Made by a program: the position numbers and the translations under genes
Notes under the pieces: generated by a model
Databases searched by the model: none
What the model was told of the DNA's origin: nothing
The model's input: the letters and a program-made list of their open reading frames with translations, nothing else
Assembly: GCF_001186365.1 (NCBI RefSeq)
Contig: NZ_LDTZ01000016.1
Span: 372,001-436,000, forward strand
DNA length: 64,000 nt
Direction: 5' to 3'
Source of the DNA: Gordonia jacobaea
Lineage (GTDB): Bacteria > Actinomycetota > Actinomycetes > Mycobacteriales > Mycobacteriaceae
In this document: positions 10,247-21,710 of the stretch, in pieces
How positions within the stretch are numbered: position 1 is the stretch's first letter
Layout: each line of letters starts with the position of its first letter

Positions 10247-11044
10247 TTATGTGCTGAACGAGGGCTCGGCGTTGGGGCAGAAGTACCAGGTGCCCTTCTC
10301 GTTGCTGAACGTCGCCTTGGCGGTCTTGGTCTGGGTGGCTCGGACGCCGTCGGTCACGTGGGTGTCGACGAGCGACCGCGCGACGTCGCCGCTGACGAGT
10401 ACGGCCGACATGCCGTCGAGCACCACGGTGCCCCTGCCCTGAGGTGTCCGAACCTGGTCGCGCAGCCCGGCGCATGTCGCGGCCTTGATCTGATCCAGGT
10501 TGCCCGAGTTGTATGCGTCGAGGTAGCGCTGCATCGCCGCACGGACCGCCACGGCTTGCTTGTCATTTGCGGGCGCGTCGGCAGAGTCGTCGTTCGGGCC
10601 GCCCTGAGTGCCCGCACCGCCCTGATCAGAATCGCCGGGTGCAGTCTGTCCGGGCGACGCGGTCGCAACCGTCGATGTCGAACCGCTGCTGATCGACGTG
10701 AGAGCGACGACGAGCACCACGCCGAGGGCCAGGATCGCCACGACACCCGCCACGATTCCCGCGATCAGGCCCCGATTCAGAGTGGACTTGGTGGTCTGCA
10801 TCTGCGCGAACGGTGAATCCCACCCGGGCGGCACCGCCTGCTGCAGTCCCGGATGCTGTGCGCCTGGATGCGGCCCCTGATAGGTGGGGCCCGCCGGGTA
10901 CGCGGGTCCTCCCGCATATGGCTGGGCACCCGGGTATGGCTGGGCGCCCGGGTACGGTTGCGGCGCCGATGGATGTTGCTGCGAGGTCGGGTACTGCCCC
11001 TGGGGCGGCGGTGTGCCGCGTCCCGGTCCGGGCGGGTAGGTCAT
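10247..11044 (-). CDS. Proline-rich single-pass membrane protein with NTF2-like (DUF4878-type) C-domain
   Basis: A 265-residue protein. The first 85 residues are Pro/Gly/Gln/Tyr-rich with repeated AQPYPG units. One transmembrane helix follows (GLIAGIVAGVVAILALGVVL, about 90-112), then an extracytoplasmic Gly/Asp-rich linker, and finally a domain of about 100 residues containing AMQRYLDAYNSGNLDQIKAAT and FSNEKGTWYFCPN, which resembles the DUF4878/NTF2-like folds found on actinobacterial surface proteins. Function unknown. It converges with sahH and reads in the same direction as tmk, 82 bp downstream of it. Confidence 0.65.
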   Translation of the reverse strand: MTYPPGPGRGTPPPQGQYPTSQQHPSAPQPYPGAQPYPGAQPYAGGPAYPAGPTYQGPHPGAQHPGLQQAVPPGWDSPFAQMQTTKSTLNRGLIAGIVAGVVAILALGVVLVVALTSISSGSTSTVATASPGQTAPGDSDQGGAGTQGGPNDDSADAPANDKQAVAVRAAMQRYLDAYNSGNLDQIKAATCAGLRDQVRTPQGRGTVVLDGMSAVLVSGDVARSLVDTHVTDGVRATQTKTAKATFSNEKGTWYFCPNAEPSFST

Positions 11045-11126
11045 CTGGCTCCTTGGCCGATGGTGTCGTCTTCGACGTTATCGAAGAGGTGAGCGGCCGC
11101 CCCAGAACCGTCATTCACTGGTGCAG

Positions 11127-11777
11127 TCATTCGAGCATCAGACGCGCAACGAGGCCTGCTGGTTCCACCGAATCTGCAGAATCTGTGCCGACCTCGATCC
11201 ACGGCGACGCCCAGCTCTGCTCGGCGAGTTGTCGATACACGGAGTCGACGCGCATCTGCAGGTCGTCGTCGCGTTCGTATGCGTCACGTGCTCGCGACGG
11301 GTCGAGTGCCGCACGCGAGCGTGCGCGTTGCATCGCGACGGTCGCGGGCACTCCGAGCAGCAGGTGCTGGTCGGGGAGGGGAACGTCGAATCTGCCGAAC
11401 TCGAGGTCGGCGACCCAGCGCACGACGTCTCCGGATGCGTCCTGTCGCAGTCGGCCCGCGCTGTAGGCGGCATTCGACGCGACGTATCTGTCGAGGATCA
11501 CGACGTCGGATTCGGTGAGTGCCGTGCGGATCTGTGCGGCGGCGTCGGCGCGGTCGAGTGCGAAGAGCAGCGCCATGGCGTTGACGCTCTGGCGTAGATC
11601 GCCATGCTCGCCGTGCAATGCTTCCGATGCGACGTCGGCGAAAACCGACGAGCCGTATCGCGGGAAGGTGAAGGTCGACACCGCGGCGCCTCGTCGTGTC
11701 AACTCGTTGACCACGCCGGTGACCAGCGTGTTCTTTCCTGCGCCGTCCAGCCCTTCCACCGCGATGAGTACTCCCAC
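11127..11777 (-). CDS. tmk: Thymidylate kinase
   Basis: A 216-residue cytosolic kinase converting dTMP to dTDP. P-loop EGLDGAGKNT near the N-terminus, TFTFPRYGSSVFADV, the DRY-type motif VVILDRYVASNAAYSAG, and the lid region RARDAYERDDDLQ, all close to the mycobacterial type II enzyme. GTG 11777 (product beginning MGVLIAVEG) is chosen because the family starts a few residues before the P-loop; the longer ATG 11834 start would add a basic stretch with no counterpart. It is divergent from mtrA across 96 bp, whereas in M. tuberculosis tmk and mtrA run in the same direction. Confidence 0.93.
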   Translation of the reverse strand: MGVLIAVEGLDGAGKNTLVTGVVNELTRRGAAVSTFTFPRYGSSVFADVASEALHGEHGDLRQSVNAMALLFALDRADAAAQIRTALTESDVVILDRYVASNAAYSAGRLRQDASGDVVRWVADLEFGRFDVPLPDQHLLLGVPATVAMQRARSRAALDPSRARDAYERDDDLQMRVDSVYRQLAEQSWASPWIEVGTDSADSVEPAGLVARLMLE

Positions 11778-11873
11778 GATCGCATGGTAGGCGGGGAGGC
11801 GGTGAGAACGCGCGAGCGCGCGTCGGCGCGTCAATCACGACGGTTCGATCACGGAAGTGTCACCATTGAAGTC

Positions 11874-12551
11874 ATGAAGCCTCGCATCCTCGTGGTCGAC
11901 GACGACGCCGCGCTCGCCGAAATGCTGACGATTGTGTTGCGGGGCGAAGGTTTCGAACCCTTCGTCGTCTCCGACGGAACACAGGCGTTGACCGCGGTTC
12001 GAGAGGTTCGTCCCGACCTCGTCCTCCTCGACCTCATGCTCCCCGGGATGAACGGGATCGACGTGTGTCGTGTGTTGCGGGCTGATTCGGGTGTGCCGAT
12101 CGTGATGCTGACAGCGAAGTCCGACACCGTCGACGTCGTGCTCGGGCTCGAGTCGGGTGCCGACGACTACATGGTCAAGCCGTTCAAGCCCAAGGAACTC
12201 GTCGCGCGGGTGCGTGCGCGCCTGCGTCGCAACGACGAGGAGCCGGCCGAATTGCTCTCGATCGGCCCGGTGGAGATCGATGTGCCCGCACACAAGGTCA
12301 CTCGTGACGGTGTGCCCATTTCGCTGACGCCACTCGAGTTCGATCTCCTGGTGGCGCTCGCCCGCAAACCACGCCAGGTGTTCACCCGTGATGTGCTGCT
12401 CGAGCAGGTGTGGGGATACCGGCATCCGGCGGACACTAGACTCGTCAACGTGCATGTCCAGCGTCTACGCGCCAAGGTCGAGACCGACCCGGAGAATCCC
12501 GAGGTCGTCCTGACGGTGAGGGGGGTCGGCTACAAGGCCGGCCCGCCGTGA
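11874..12551 (+). CDS. mtrA: Two-component response regulator MtrA
   Basis: A 225-residue OmpR-type regulator. Receiver domain: acidic pair Asp10/Asp11, phosphorylation site Asp53 in [13 protein letters not shown], conserved Lys102 in [21 protein letters not shown]-terminal winged helix: [20 protein letters not shown] and a tail ending [14 protein letters not shown]. It is almost identical to M. tuberculosis MtrA, which coordinates cell division, cell-wall metabolism and replication. ATG 11874 follows the divergent tmk promoter region. Its stop overlaps mtrB by 4 bp, so mtrA-mtrB-lpqB form one operon. Confidence 0.97.
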   Translation: MKPRILVVDDDAALAEMLTIVLRGEGFEPFVVSDGTQALTAVREVRPDLVLLDLMLPGMNGIDVCRVLRADSGVPIVMLTAKSDTVDVVLGLESGADDYMVKPFKPKELVARVRARLRRNDEEPAELLSIGPVEIDVPAHKVTRDGVPISLTPLEFDLLVALARKPRQVFTRDVLLEQVWGYRHPADTRLVNVHVQRLRAKVETDPENPEVVLTVRGVGYKAGPP

Positions 12552-14323
12552 TCGGTCGTTCTCGGCGTCGCGTCAACAGCACTCTCGGTCGGTTCACCCG
12601 CGCGGCAGGCGGCGTAGGCCGGACATTCGGCCGCATGTGGCGGCGTTCGCTCCAGTTGCGCGTCGTCGTATCGACGCTTGCGTTGTCGTTCGTCGTGCTC
12701 CTCATCCTCGGGTTCGTGCTGATGAGTCAGATCACCGACCGGCTTCTCGAGGTCAAGTTGGGTGCCGCGACCGAAGAGGTTGAGCGTGCGCGTGTCGCCG
12801 TCGAACGCGATCTCGCGAGCGGCGACGGCAATACCTCCGTGCAGAACCGGCTCCGGCAGACGAGGTCGTTGCTGACCGACCGCGACGTCGACACCAGCCA
12901 GACGTCGGGAACTGTCGGCACCTTCGACAGTGTGCTCATCGTGCCTCGCTCGGGCAGCGATGGTTCGCAGTTCGGCGTCGGCCCTATTTCGGAAATTCCG
13001 CGCAACCTGCGCGACATGGTTCAGGGCGGACAGGTCGCCTATCAGTACACGCGCGTCGCCGACGGTACCGGCGGATCGATCCCCGCGCTGGTCATCGGCA
13101 CACCGACCAACTCGTCGGTTCCCGGGCTCGAGCTCTACCTGGTGTTTCCGCTGACCACCGAGCAGAACACGGTCGATCTGGTGCGTGGCACGCTGCTCAC
13201 CGGCGGCGTTGTGCTGCTCGGCCTGCTCGCGGCCATCGCGTGGTTGGTCTCGCGGCAGGCCGTGATGCCTGTGCGGTCGGCGTCGAGGATTGCCGTCCGC
13301 TTCGCCGATGGGCGCCTCAAGGAACGAATGCCGGTGCGCGGCGAGGACGACATGGCCCGCTTGGCCATGTCGTTCAACGACATGGCCGAGAGCTTGTCCA
13401 AGCAGATCACCCACCTCGAGGAATTCGGTGGCCTCCAGCGACAGTTCACCTCGGACGTCAGCCACGAACTGCGTACACCGCTGACCACCGTTCGTATGGC
13501 CAGCGACGTGCTCTACGAGGGCCGCGACGACCTCGACCCCGTGCGTAAACGATCCGTCGAACTACTCGACAAAGAACTCGACCGCTTCGAGACGTTGCTC
13601 AACGAACTCCTCGAGATCTCCCGACACGACGCCGGAATGGCCGAACTCGCCGCTGAACGGATGGACATGGCCATCCCGATCGACGGAGCGCTTGCGACGG
13701 TCTCGCACCTCGCCTCCGACACGGGAACCGAGATCATCCTCGACCTTGCGGCCGAACCGGTCATCGCCGAGATCGACCCACGCCGTGTGGAACGCATTCT
13801 GCGCAACCTGCTCGCCAACGCCATCGACCACGGCGAACGCAAACCCATCACGCTCACCATGCGATCCGACGGCGACGCCGTTGCCATCACGGTGCGTGAC
13901 CAGGGCATCGGGCTGCGCCCCGGCGAGGAGAAACTCGTGTTCAACCGCTTCTGGCGGTCCGACCCGTCGAGGTTCCGTCGGTCGGGTGGCACCGGGCTCG
14001 GTCTCGCGATCAGCATCGAGGATGCCCGCCTGCACCAGGGGCGTCTCGACGCGTGGGGCGAGCCCGGTAAGGGTGCGTGCTTCCGACTGACCATCCCGTT
14101 GATCCGTGGACACAAGGTTCTCGGCAGCCCGCTGCCGCTCAAACCGGTCGGCCAGCCGGTCCGCAGTCTGCCCGCGAAGTCGTCGACGAGGACGAGTGCC
14201 ACGCGACTCGACGACGCCGGGACGTCTGACGCCGGGACATTTGACGCCGACGACAGTCATGACGCCGACGCCGGGCCGGATACCGCCGACAGGTCCGACG
14301 CGAGCGACAGGGAGCAACGGTGA
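12548..14323 (+). CDS. mtrB: Sensor histidine kinase MtrB
   Basis: A 591-residue membrane kinase translated from GTG 12548 inside the mtrA stop. Order: basic N-terminus; first transmembrane helix (about 38-60, [18 protein letters not shown]); extracytoplasmic sensor domain (about 60-210); second helix (about 215-235); HAMP; HisKA box with phospho-acceptor His306 in [16 protein letters not shown]-box [16 protein letters not shown] boxes [10 protein letters not shown] and [10 protein letters not shown]. The last 60 residues are an Asp/Thr-rich tail with [15 protein letters not shown] repeats that looks disordered. It phosphorylates MtrA; the downstream lipoprotein LpqB is known to modulate it. 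Confidence 0.96.
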   Translation: MIGRSRRRVNSTLGRFTRAAGGVGRTFGRMWRRSLQLRVVVSTLALSFVVLLILGFVLMSQITDRLLEVKLGAATEEVERARVAVERDLASGDGNTSVQNRLRQTRSLLTDRDVDTSQTSGTVGTFDSVLIVPRSGSDGSQFGVGPISEIPRNLRDMVQGGQVAYQYTRVADGTGGSIPALVIGTPTNSSVPGLELYLVFPLTTEQNTVDLVRGTLLTGGVVLLGLLAAIAWLVSRQAVMPVRSASRIAVRFADGRLKERMPVRGEDDMARLAMSFNDMAESLSKQITHLEEFGGLQRQFTSDVSHELRTPLTTVRMASDVLYEGRDDLDPVRKRSVELLDKELDRFETLLNELLEISRHDAGMAELAAERMDMAIPIDGALATVSHLASDTGTEIILDLAAEPVIAEIDPRRVERILRNLLANAIDHGERKPITLTMRSDGDAVAITVRDQGIGLRPGEEKLVFNRFWRSDPSRFRRSGGTGLGLAISIEDARLHQGRLDAWGEPGKGACFRLTIPLIRGHKVLGSPLPLKPVGQPVRSLPAKSSTRTSATRLDDAGTSDAGTFDADDSHDADAGPDTADRSDASDREQR

Positions 14324-16083
14324 ACGCGCGCGTCCACGCCGCTACGTCACGACGACTCGCCACACTGGTCGGGCTGCTGGTGATGGCGATTGTGCTCGCG
14401 GCCTGTGGCGGCGTGCCCGACAATTCGTCGCCTCAGCCCATCGAATCCTTTAAGCGCGAGGGACCGACGAACGCGGTTCCGGTTCCGCAGTCGGATATGG
14501 ATCCCGAGGCACTGGTACGTGCGTTTTTGGAAGCCACGGCGTCGCCGACGGACGGGCATGCGGCCGCCCGCCGATTCCTGACGGCACCGTCGGCGCAGCA
14601 GTGGGACGAGCGCGGCGACGCCATCATCCTCGACGAGATCAACACGTTCGTCGATCAGCGAAGCCAGAACTCGGTGCGTATGCGTCTGGTCGGCGACAAC
14701 GTCGGAGTGCTCAAGTCCAACGGGCAACTACTGCCTGCCAGCGGGCGGGTCGAGACCACGATCAGTCTTGTTCGCGTGGGGGAGCAGTGGCTGATCGACG
14801 GCCCGCTGCCCAACGGCGCGATGATCGACAGGAGCCGGTTCGTCGCGACCTACCGTTCGGTGTCGCTGTACTTCACCGATCGCACCCATCAGCACCTGGT
14901 GTCGGACCCGCGGTGGTTGTACGGCAACCAGGACGCCGACCCGACGGTTCTGCTCAACAGGTTGATCGAAGGCCCGGCAGAGGACCTCGCATCCGGCGTC
15001 GACAACGGCTTTCCGTCGGGGTCGGCGCTGCGCGGGCAGGCCGCGCAGATCTCCGGCGGCGGTGTTCGCGTCGAACTGACCGGCCTCGGAACCCTCGGAG
15101 TTCGCGACCGAACATCGCTTGCCGCGCAGATCATCTGGACCCTCAACGCCGCGGACATCGGTGGACCGTATGTGATCAACGCGGACGGAGCGCCGCTCGT
15201 CCCGGAGCGCAGCGCCGGATGGCAGCCCGCCGACGTCAAAGCGTTCGACCCGCTCGCGACGCCAACCACCGATGTCGGGCTCAACATCGTGCGCGACGGA
15301 GCGCTGCTCAAGGTCACCGACACCGGGACCACGCCGTCGGGCGGATCGCTGGGTACCAGCCGCGACGTCCGGTCGGCGTCGATTTCCTCCGACGGCAAGG
15401 CGGTGACGGCGGTCGTCGCCTCCCGCGGCGGACCCGGCCTGCAACTGGTGTTGGGGACGTATGGCGGTGAAGTCTCGCCGCTCACCTCGGGTACGTCGAT
15501 CACGCGTCCATCGTTCGGGGGAAACCAGGGGAACGACGCCGTGTGGGCGGTCGTCGACGGCAAACCTGTTCGCGTTGTGCGCGATTCCCAGAACTCCGGT
15601 CAGGTGGTGTCGACGGTCGACGAGGCGTCGATCGCGACGATTGCCCGTGGCCCGATCACCGAATTACAGGTGTCGCCCGACGGTGTCCGTGTCGCACTCA
15701 TCGTCGGCGGACAGGTGCTGCTGGCGGTCATCGCGACCAACGAGGACGGCCAGGTCACTCTGGCCAACCCGCGGATCGCCGCGTACAACGTCGGCAATCA
15801 GGCCGTGTCGCTGTCGTGGGCCACGTCGTCGACTCTCATGGTCGCCCGCGATGCCTCAGACTCCCCGGTGGTGCAGTTGCCGATCAACGGTGCTCCCGCG
15901 TCCGGCTTGATCAGCGGAAACGTGGCACCGCCCGTCCGGGCGGTCACCGCAGATGCCAGCAACGTGTACATCGGTGACCAACGCGGGATATTGCGTCTCG
16001 GCAGCACCAACGGACAGCCCGATCAGTATTGGACAGAGGTCGAGCCCGCCATGTCGCCGACCGCGATCCCCGTGCTGCCCTGA
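14320..16083 (+). CDS. lpqB: Lipoprotein LpqB, MtrB accessory
   Basis: A 587-residue lipoprotein overlapping mtrB by 4 bp (GTG 14320). It has a lipoprotein signal with lipobox VLAACGG (lipidated Cys29), then a conserved N-terminal region, a GerMN-like domain (about 170-290; [33 protein letters not shown]) and a C-terminal beta-propeller-like region (about 340-585; repeats such as [21 protein letters not shown]). In mycobacteria LpqB interacts with MtrB and affects MtrA phosphorylation and cell-wall properties. Acts at the outer face of the cytoplasmic membrane. Confidence 0.95.
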   Translation: MNARVHAATSRRLATLVGLLVMAIVLAACGGVPDNSSPQPIESFKREGPTNAVPVPQSDMDPEALVRAFLEATASPTDGHAAARRFLTAPSAQQWDERGDAIILDEINTFVDQRSQNSVRMRLVGDNVGVLKSNGQLLPASGRVETTISLVRVGEQWLIDGPLPNGAMIDRSRFVATYRSVSLYFTDRTHQHLVSDPRWLYGNQDADPTVLLNRLIEGPAEDLASGVDNGFPSGSALRGQAAQISGGGVRVELTGLGTLGVRDRTSLAAQIIWTLNAADIGGPYVINADGAPLVPERSAGWQPADVKAFDPLATPTTDVGLNIVRDGALLKVTDTGTTPSGGSLGTSRDVRSASISSDGKAVTAVVASRGGPGLQLVLGTYGGEVSPLTSGTSITRPSFGGNQGNDAVWAVVDGKPVRVVRDSQNSGQVVSTVDEASIATIARGPITELQVSPDGVRVALIVGGQVLLAVIATNEDGQVTLANPRIAAYNVGNQAVSLSWATSSTLMVARDASDSPVVQLPINGAPASGLISGNVAPPVRAVTADASNVYIGDQRGILRLGSTNGQPDQYWTEVEPAMSPTAIPVLP

Positions 16084-16096
16084 GCCTCAGACGCCC

Positions 16097-16885
16097 TCAT
16101 GCGCCTGCGATGACGACGACGAGGTCGACGCGCACGCCGTGCTCGGCGAGTACGCGGACCGATTCAGCTGCCGTTGCCCCGGTGGTCATCACGTCGTCGA
16201 CCACTACTGTCGCCGTGTGAGACGACCGGTCGGTACGAGTCGGCGGCGACCGGATGCCGACGCGCTGCGCGAGGTTTCGACGTCGCGCCCTGGCGTCGAG
16301 TCCCGCGGAGTCGCGCCCGCCCGGCCGAATGGTCAGCAGCGGACGCACCGAGACGTATCGCCCGAGCTCGGTGGCCGCACACGCGGCGATCGCTGTGACG
16401 GTGTCTCCGCCGCGGCGTCGAGCCGCGAGCGGCCGGGTCGGCGCGGGAACAAGGGATAGCCGCGACGCGGGCGGGATCTCACCCCAGCGGCCGAGCGTAC
16501 GTAGCGCCTCGCTCACTGCGTGCCCCAGTGGGGCGGCGAGATCGCGTCGGCCGTGTTCTTTGAGCTCGATCACCGCCTTGCGATGAGGGCCGCGATAGCG
16601 CCCGAGTGCCCACACCCCGACTCCGACCGGGACCCTCGGGGAGAGCATGACCGGGTCGTCGGCGAGAAGCGCCGCGCAGCGCGCACACCAGCGCGGCCCG
16701 GGAACATCGCAACCGCCACAGGTCACCGGGATCATGAGGTCGACGCCCGCGCGTGCGATCGCGTAGACGTGCCGTCGGGCGAGTCCTGACATGGCGTCGA
16801 GCATGCACGCCCGGTGCGACCGAAAGCGTGGCGCGACTGCGATCCGACGCACAACTGTGGATTCACTCGAGCCTGTGGAGGACAT
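16097..16885 (-). CDS. ComF-family phosphoribosyltransferase-like protein
   Basis: A 262-residue protein convergent with lpqB (13 bp apart). It has a zinc-ribbon-like Cys pair cluster at Cys56/Cys59/Cys67/Cys70 (CGGCDVPGPRWCARC), then a type I phosphoribosyltransferase domain with VVVDDVMTTGATAAES, the PRPP-binding loop, near residues 226-241. ComF proteins are linked to DNA uptake in naturally competent bacteria, but the role in actinobacteria is unclear. The same gene lies between lpqB and hpf in M. tuberculosis (Rv3242c). The start is uncertain: ATG at 16804 or 16792 would remove a basic N-terminal stretch. Confidence 0.8.
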   Translation of the reverse strand: MSSTGSSESTVVRRIAVAPRFRSHRACMLDAMSGLARRHVYAIARAGVDLMIPVTCGGCDVPGPRWCARCAALLADDPVMLSPRVPVGVGVWALGRYRGPHRKAVIELKEHGRRDLAAPLGHAVSEALRTLGRWGEIPPASRLSLVPAPTRPLAARRRGGDTVTAIAACAATELGRYVSVRPLLTIRPGGRDSAGLDARARRRNLAQRVGIRSPPTRTDRSSHTATVVVDDVMTTGATAAESVRVLAEHGVRVDLVVVIAGA

Positions 16886-16943
16886 GTCGCGCGGGCACCG
16901 ATGGGCCGTTGGTCCCTTATTCGAATCAACGTGGTGACGAGCC

Positions 16944-17084
16944 GAGGTAACGATGGCTAACAGGCAAACTTCCGACTACGGTCAAGGGTGCAGAAGGTAG
17001 CCGAGTCCCGATACGGGAGGTGAAGCCCCTGACAGTGGTTGTCAACCGCCGGTTGGCATGAATGAGTAGCCATTTCCTGACCTC
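16944..17084 (+). ncRNA. Structured leader RNA upstream of hpf, probable raiA RNA
   Basis: The 337-bp gap before hpf holds a strongly foldable segment. A long-range closing helix forms from two perfect blocks: GAGGT 16944-16948 with ACCTC 17080-17084, and ATGGCTA 16953-16959 with TAGCCAT 17067-17073, separated by a small internal loop. Inside lie TCCCG-ATA-CGGGA (17006-17018), TGACA/TGTCA (17030-17044) and CAACC-GCC-GGTTG (17043-17055). The raiA RNA motif is a large structured RNA known upstream of raiA/hpf genes in Firmicutes and Actinobacteria, so gene context and compact multi-helix shape both point to it. The name is inference, since I could not run a covariance search. The remaining 138 nt to hpf hold no further gene I can see. 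Confidence 0.55.
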
Positions 17085-17222
17085 AGTAGCCGCGAATCGT
17101 CTGGTGCTTCACGCGAGTCACAGCGGGATCTCCTTGCGCACAACGGCTTTCGAACTCTCAGATCTCTCTCGAGGTTCTCGAGACGGGGTCGGGTTGTGGT
17201 AGCACACCCAGGAGGTAGTCGA

Positions 17223-17990
17223 ATGTCGCAAGTCGTCCATCGCAAAGGTCGGCGTGAATCAAAGGTCGGTGCCACCACCGACGAGTACGACGCAGAATTC
17301 GCTTTTGTACGGCCCCCCGGAACAGTCGAGTCCGACGAGCCGGCCGAGCCGAACGCCACGGTCGTCTTCGCCGGGCGGAATGTCGAGATACCCGAGCACT
17401 ACCAGATCTACGTCCGCGACAAGCTCGCGCGACTCGAGAGGTTCGACCTCAACGTCTACCGATTCGACGTCGAACTCAATCACGAACGCAATCCGCGACA
17501 GTCCAAGGCGTGCCAGCAGGTGGAGATCACGGCCACCGGCAAGGGGCCTGTCGTGCGCGCGCAGGCGTGCGCGGAGAACTTCTACGCCGCGCTCGAGGCC
17601 AGTCTCGACAAGGTCGAGTCCCGATTGCGTCGGGTGAAGGACCGCAGACGTGTGCACTACGGGAACCGTCGGCCGATCTCGGTCGCCGAGGCAACCGAGG
17701 TGGGAGCACCGCCGCTGCGAGTCGACCAACTCACAGTCGACGAGCTTTCCGGTGACCCCGGATCCGTCGACGGCACGCAAACCTGGGACGACGGCGTCGA
17801 TGACCACACACCAGGACAGATCGTCCGCGTGAAGGAACACCCGGCCGTCCCGATGACCGTCGACGACGCGCTCTACGAAATGGAACTCGTCGGGCACGAC
17901 TTCTTCCTGTTCCACGACAAGGAAACCGATCAGGCTTCGGTGGTCTATCGCCGCCACGCCTTCGATTACGGACTGATCCGGCTCGTCTGA
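17223..17990 (+). CDS. hpf: Long-form ribosome hibernation promoting factor
   Basis: A 255-residue cytosolic protein. The N-terminal S30AE/YfiA domain (about 45-150) contains VVFAGRNVEIPEHYQIYVRD and AQACAENFYAALEASLDKV. A linker follows, then the C-terminal dimerisation domain (about 195-255) with MTVDDALYEMELVGHDFFLF and VVYRRHAFDYGLIRLV. Long HPFs dimerise two 70S ribosomes into inactive 100S particles under stress and starvation. ATG 17223 is set by AGGAGG about 8 nt upstream; the in-frame GTG at 17196 lacks that. Expression may be influenced by the structured leader upstream. It is followed by a hairpin and secA. Confidence 0.95.
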   Translation: MSQVVHRKGRRESKVGATTDEYDAEFAFVRPPGTVESDEPAEPNATVVFAGRNVEIPEHYQIYVRDKLARLERFDLNVYRFDVELNHERNPRQSKACQQVEITATGKGPVVRAQACAENFYAALEASLDKVESRLRRVKDRRRVHYGNRRPISVAEATEVGAPPLRVDQLTVDELSGDPGSVDGTQTWDDGVDDHTPGQIVRVKEHPAVPMTVDDALYEMELVGHDFFLFHDKETDQASVVYRRHAFDYGLIRLV

Positions 17991-18044
17991 TCGGTGGCCA
18001 CGGGGCACCGATCAGGCTCCCTTCAGGCGACGTCGGTACCATGG

Positions 18045-18086
18045 AATACGGCCTGCGTTCATGCACTCGCATGCACAGGCCGTATT
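18045..18086 (+). terminator. Two-part hairpin between hpf and secA
   Basis: AATACGGCCTG (18045-18055) pairs perfectly with CAGGCCGTATT (18076-18086), and an inner stem CATGC/GCATG (18060-18073) caps it. It lies 54 bp after the hpf stop and 38 bp before the secA start, followed by TTCGT rather than a T-run. It could terminate or attenuate hpf readthrough into secA. Confidence 0.55.
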
Positions 18087-18124
18087 TCGTGAGTAGTCGA
18101 CATGAGTAAGGGACTCGATCCACG

Positions 18125-20986
<2,862 letters not shown>

Positions 20987-21040
20987 AAAATTCTCTGAAG
21001 TTCATGGAACCGGGCGTACCTCGCGTGCGTCCGAGTTTCC

Positions 21041-21625
21041 ATGACCAACACCTGCACTGATCACCCGTCGCTCGAAGCGAGTCCGGCGCCGAGTCGTATC
21101 CGGATAATGGCCGCCCCCGACTACGAGATGTGCGGGCCTATGACCCGCGCAACACGTGACGAGTCGCCCGCCGCGATTCCCGCTCGCAGTGGCGCGGACA
21201 TGCAGCGCCAGGAGTCGCCTCCCCGCAGAGCGACCCGCGCGGCGGCCATCGCGGCACGGGAGTTCTCGGTTGGCACCCTCACGATGATCTTCGAGGTCAT
21301 CTCACGTCGCCGACCCGCGTCTCACCTGCAGCATCGGGTCGGAATGCAGGTCGACGACCAGATCGACGCCCTCGCGCGGGCCAGAGCAGCGGGTGACGAC
21401 ATGTGCATACCCACGGTTCGACGCGTCCACGTCCAGATGTGCGACGCGGGCACCGCGGAGATCTTCGGGACATACTCGCGGCAGGGCAGGTCGCGCGCGT
21501 TCGCCGGGCGTATCGAACGCGTACCGTGCCGCGTTCGCGTCGCGGGCCAGCCTCGTGGTCGCTACAGTCCGGTGGCGACCCGCGTCGAGTACCGCTGGCA
21601 GTTGGTCGTGTTGACACTTGGATGA
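21041..21625 (+). CDS. Rv3235-like (DUF6459) protein
   Basis: A 194-residue basic protein. An N-terminal region of about 75 residues looks poorly ordered. It is followed by the conserved core SVGTLTMIFEVISRRRPASHLQHRV and VRRVHVQMCDAGTAEIFGTYS, ending with a strand-rich stretch (AFAGRIERVPCRVRV). The ISRRRPxxxL element and its place between secA and a wax-ester-synthase-like gene match M. tuberculosis Rv3235, next to Rv3234c (tgs3). Function unknown. The start is uncertain: ATG 21041 lies within the right arm (TTCCATG, 21037-21043) of an inverted repeat whose left arm is CATGGAA 21003-21009. Confidence 0.65.
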   Translation: MTNTCTDHPSLEASPAPSRIRIMAAPDYEMCGPMTRATRDESPAAIPARSGADMQRQESPPRRATRAAAIAAREFSVGTLTMIFEVISRRRPASHLQHRVGMQVDDQIDALARARAAGDDMCIPTVRRVHVQMCDAGTAEIFGTYSRQGRSRAFAGRIERVPCRVRVAGQPRGRYSPVATRVEYRWQLVVLTLG

Positions 21626-21710
21626 GTACCCTCCCGCCCGCAGCCGGCAGACGTGTCGGGTATCGCCATCACGATGTCGGCGACGGTGGTCGCAGCGCTA
21701 GGATCATCGC

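Noticed and set aside
17014..17044. Cobalamin or SAM riboswitch core
   Set aside because: GGAGGTGAAGCCCC resembles fragments of those motifs, but the required downstream box is absent and hpf is not a cobalamin or methionine gene; the raiA RNA explanation fits the context better.
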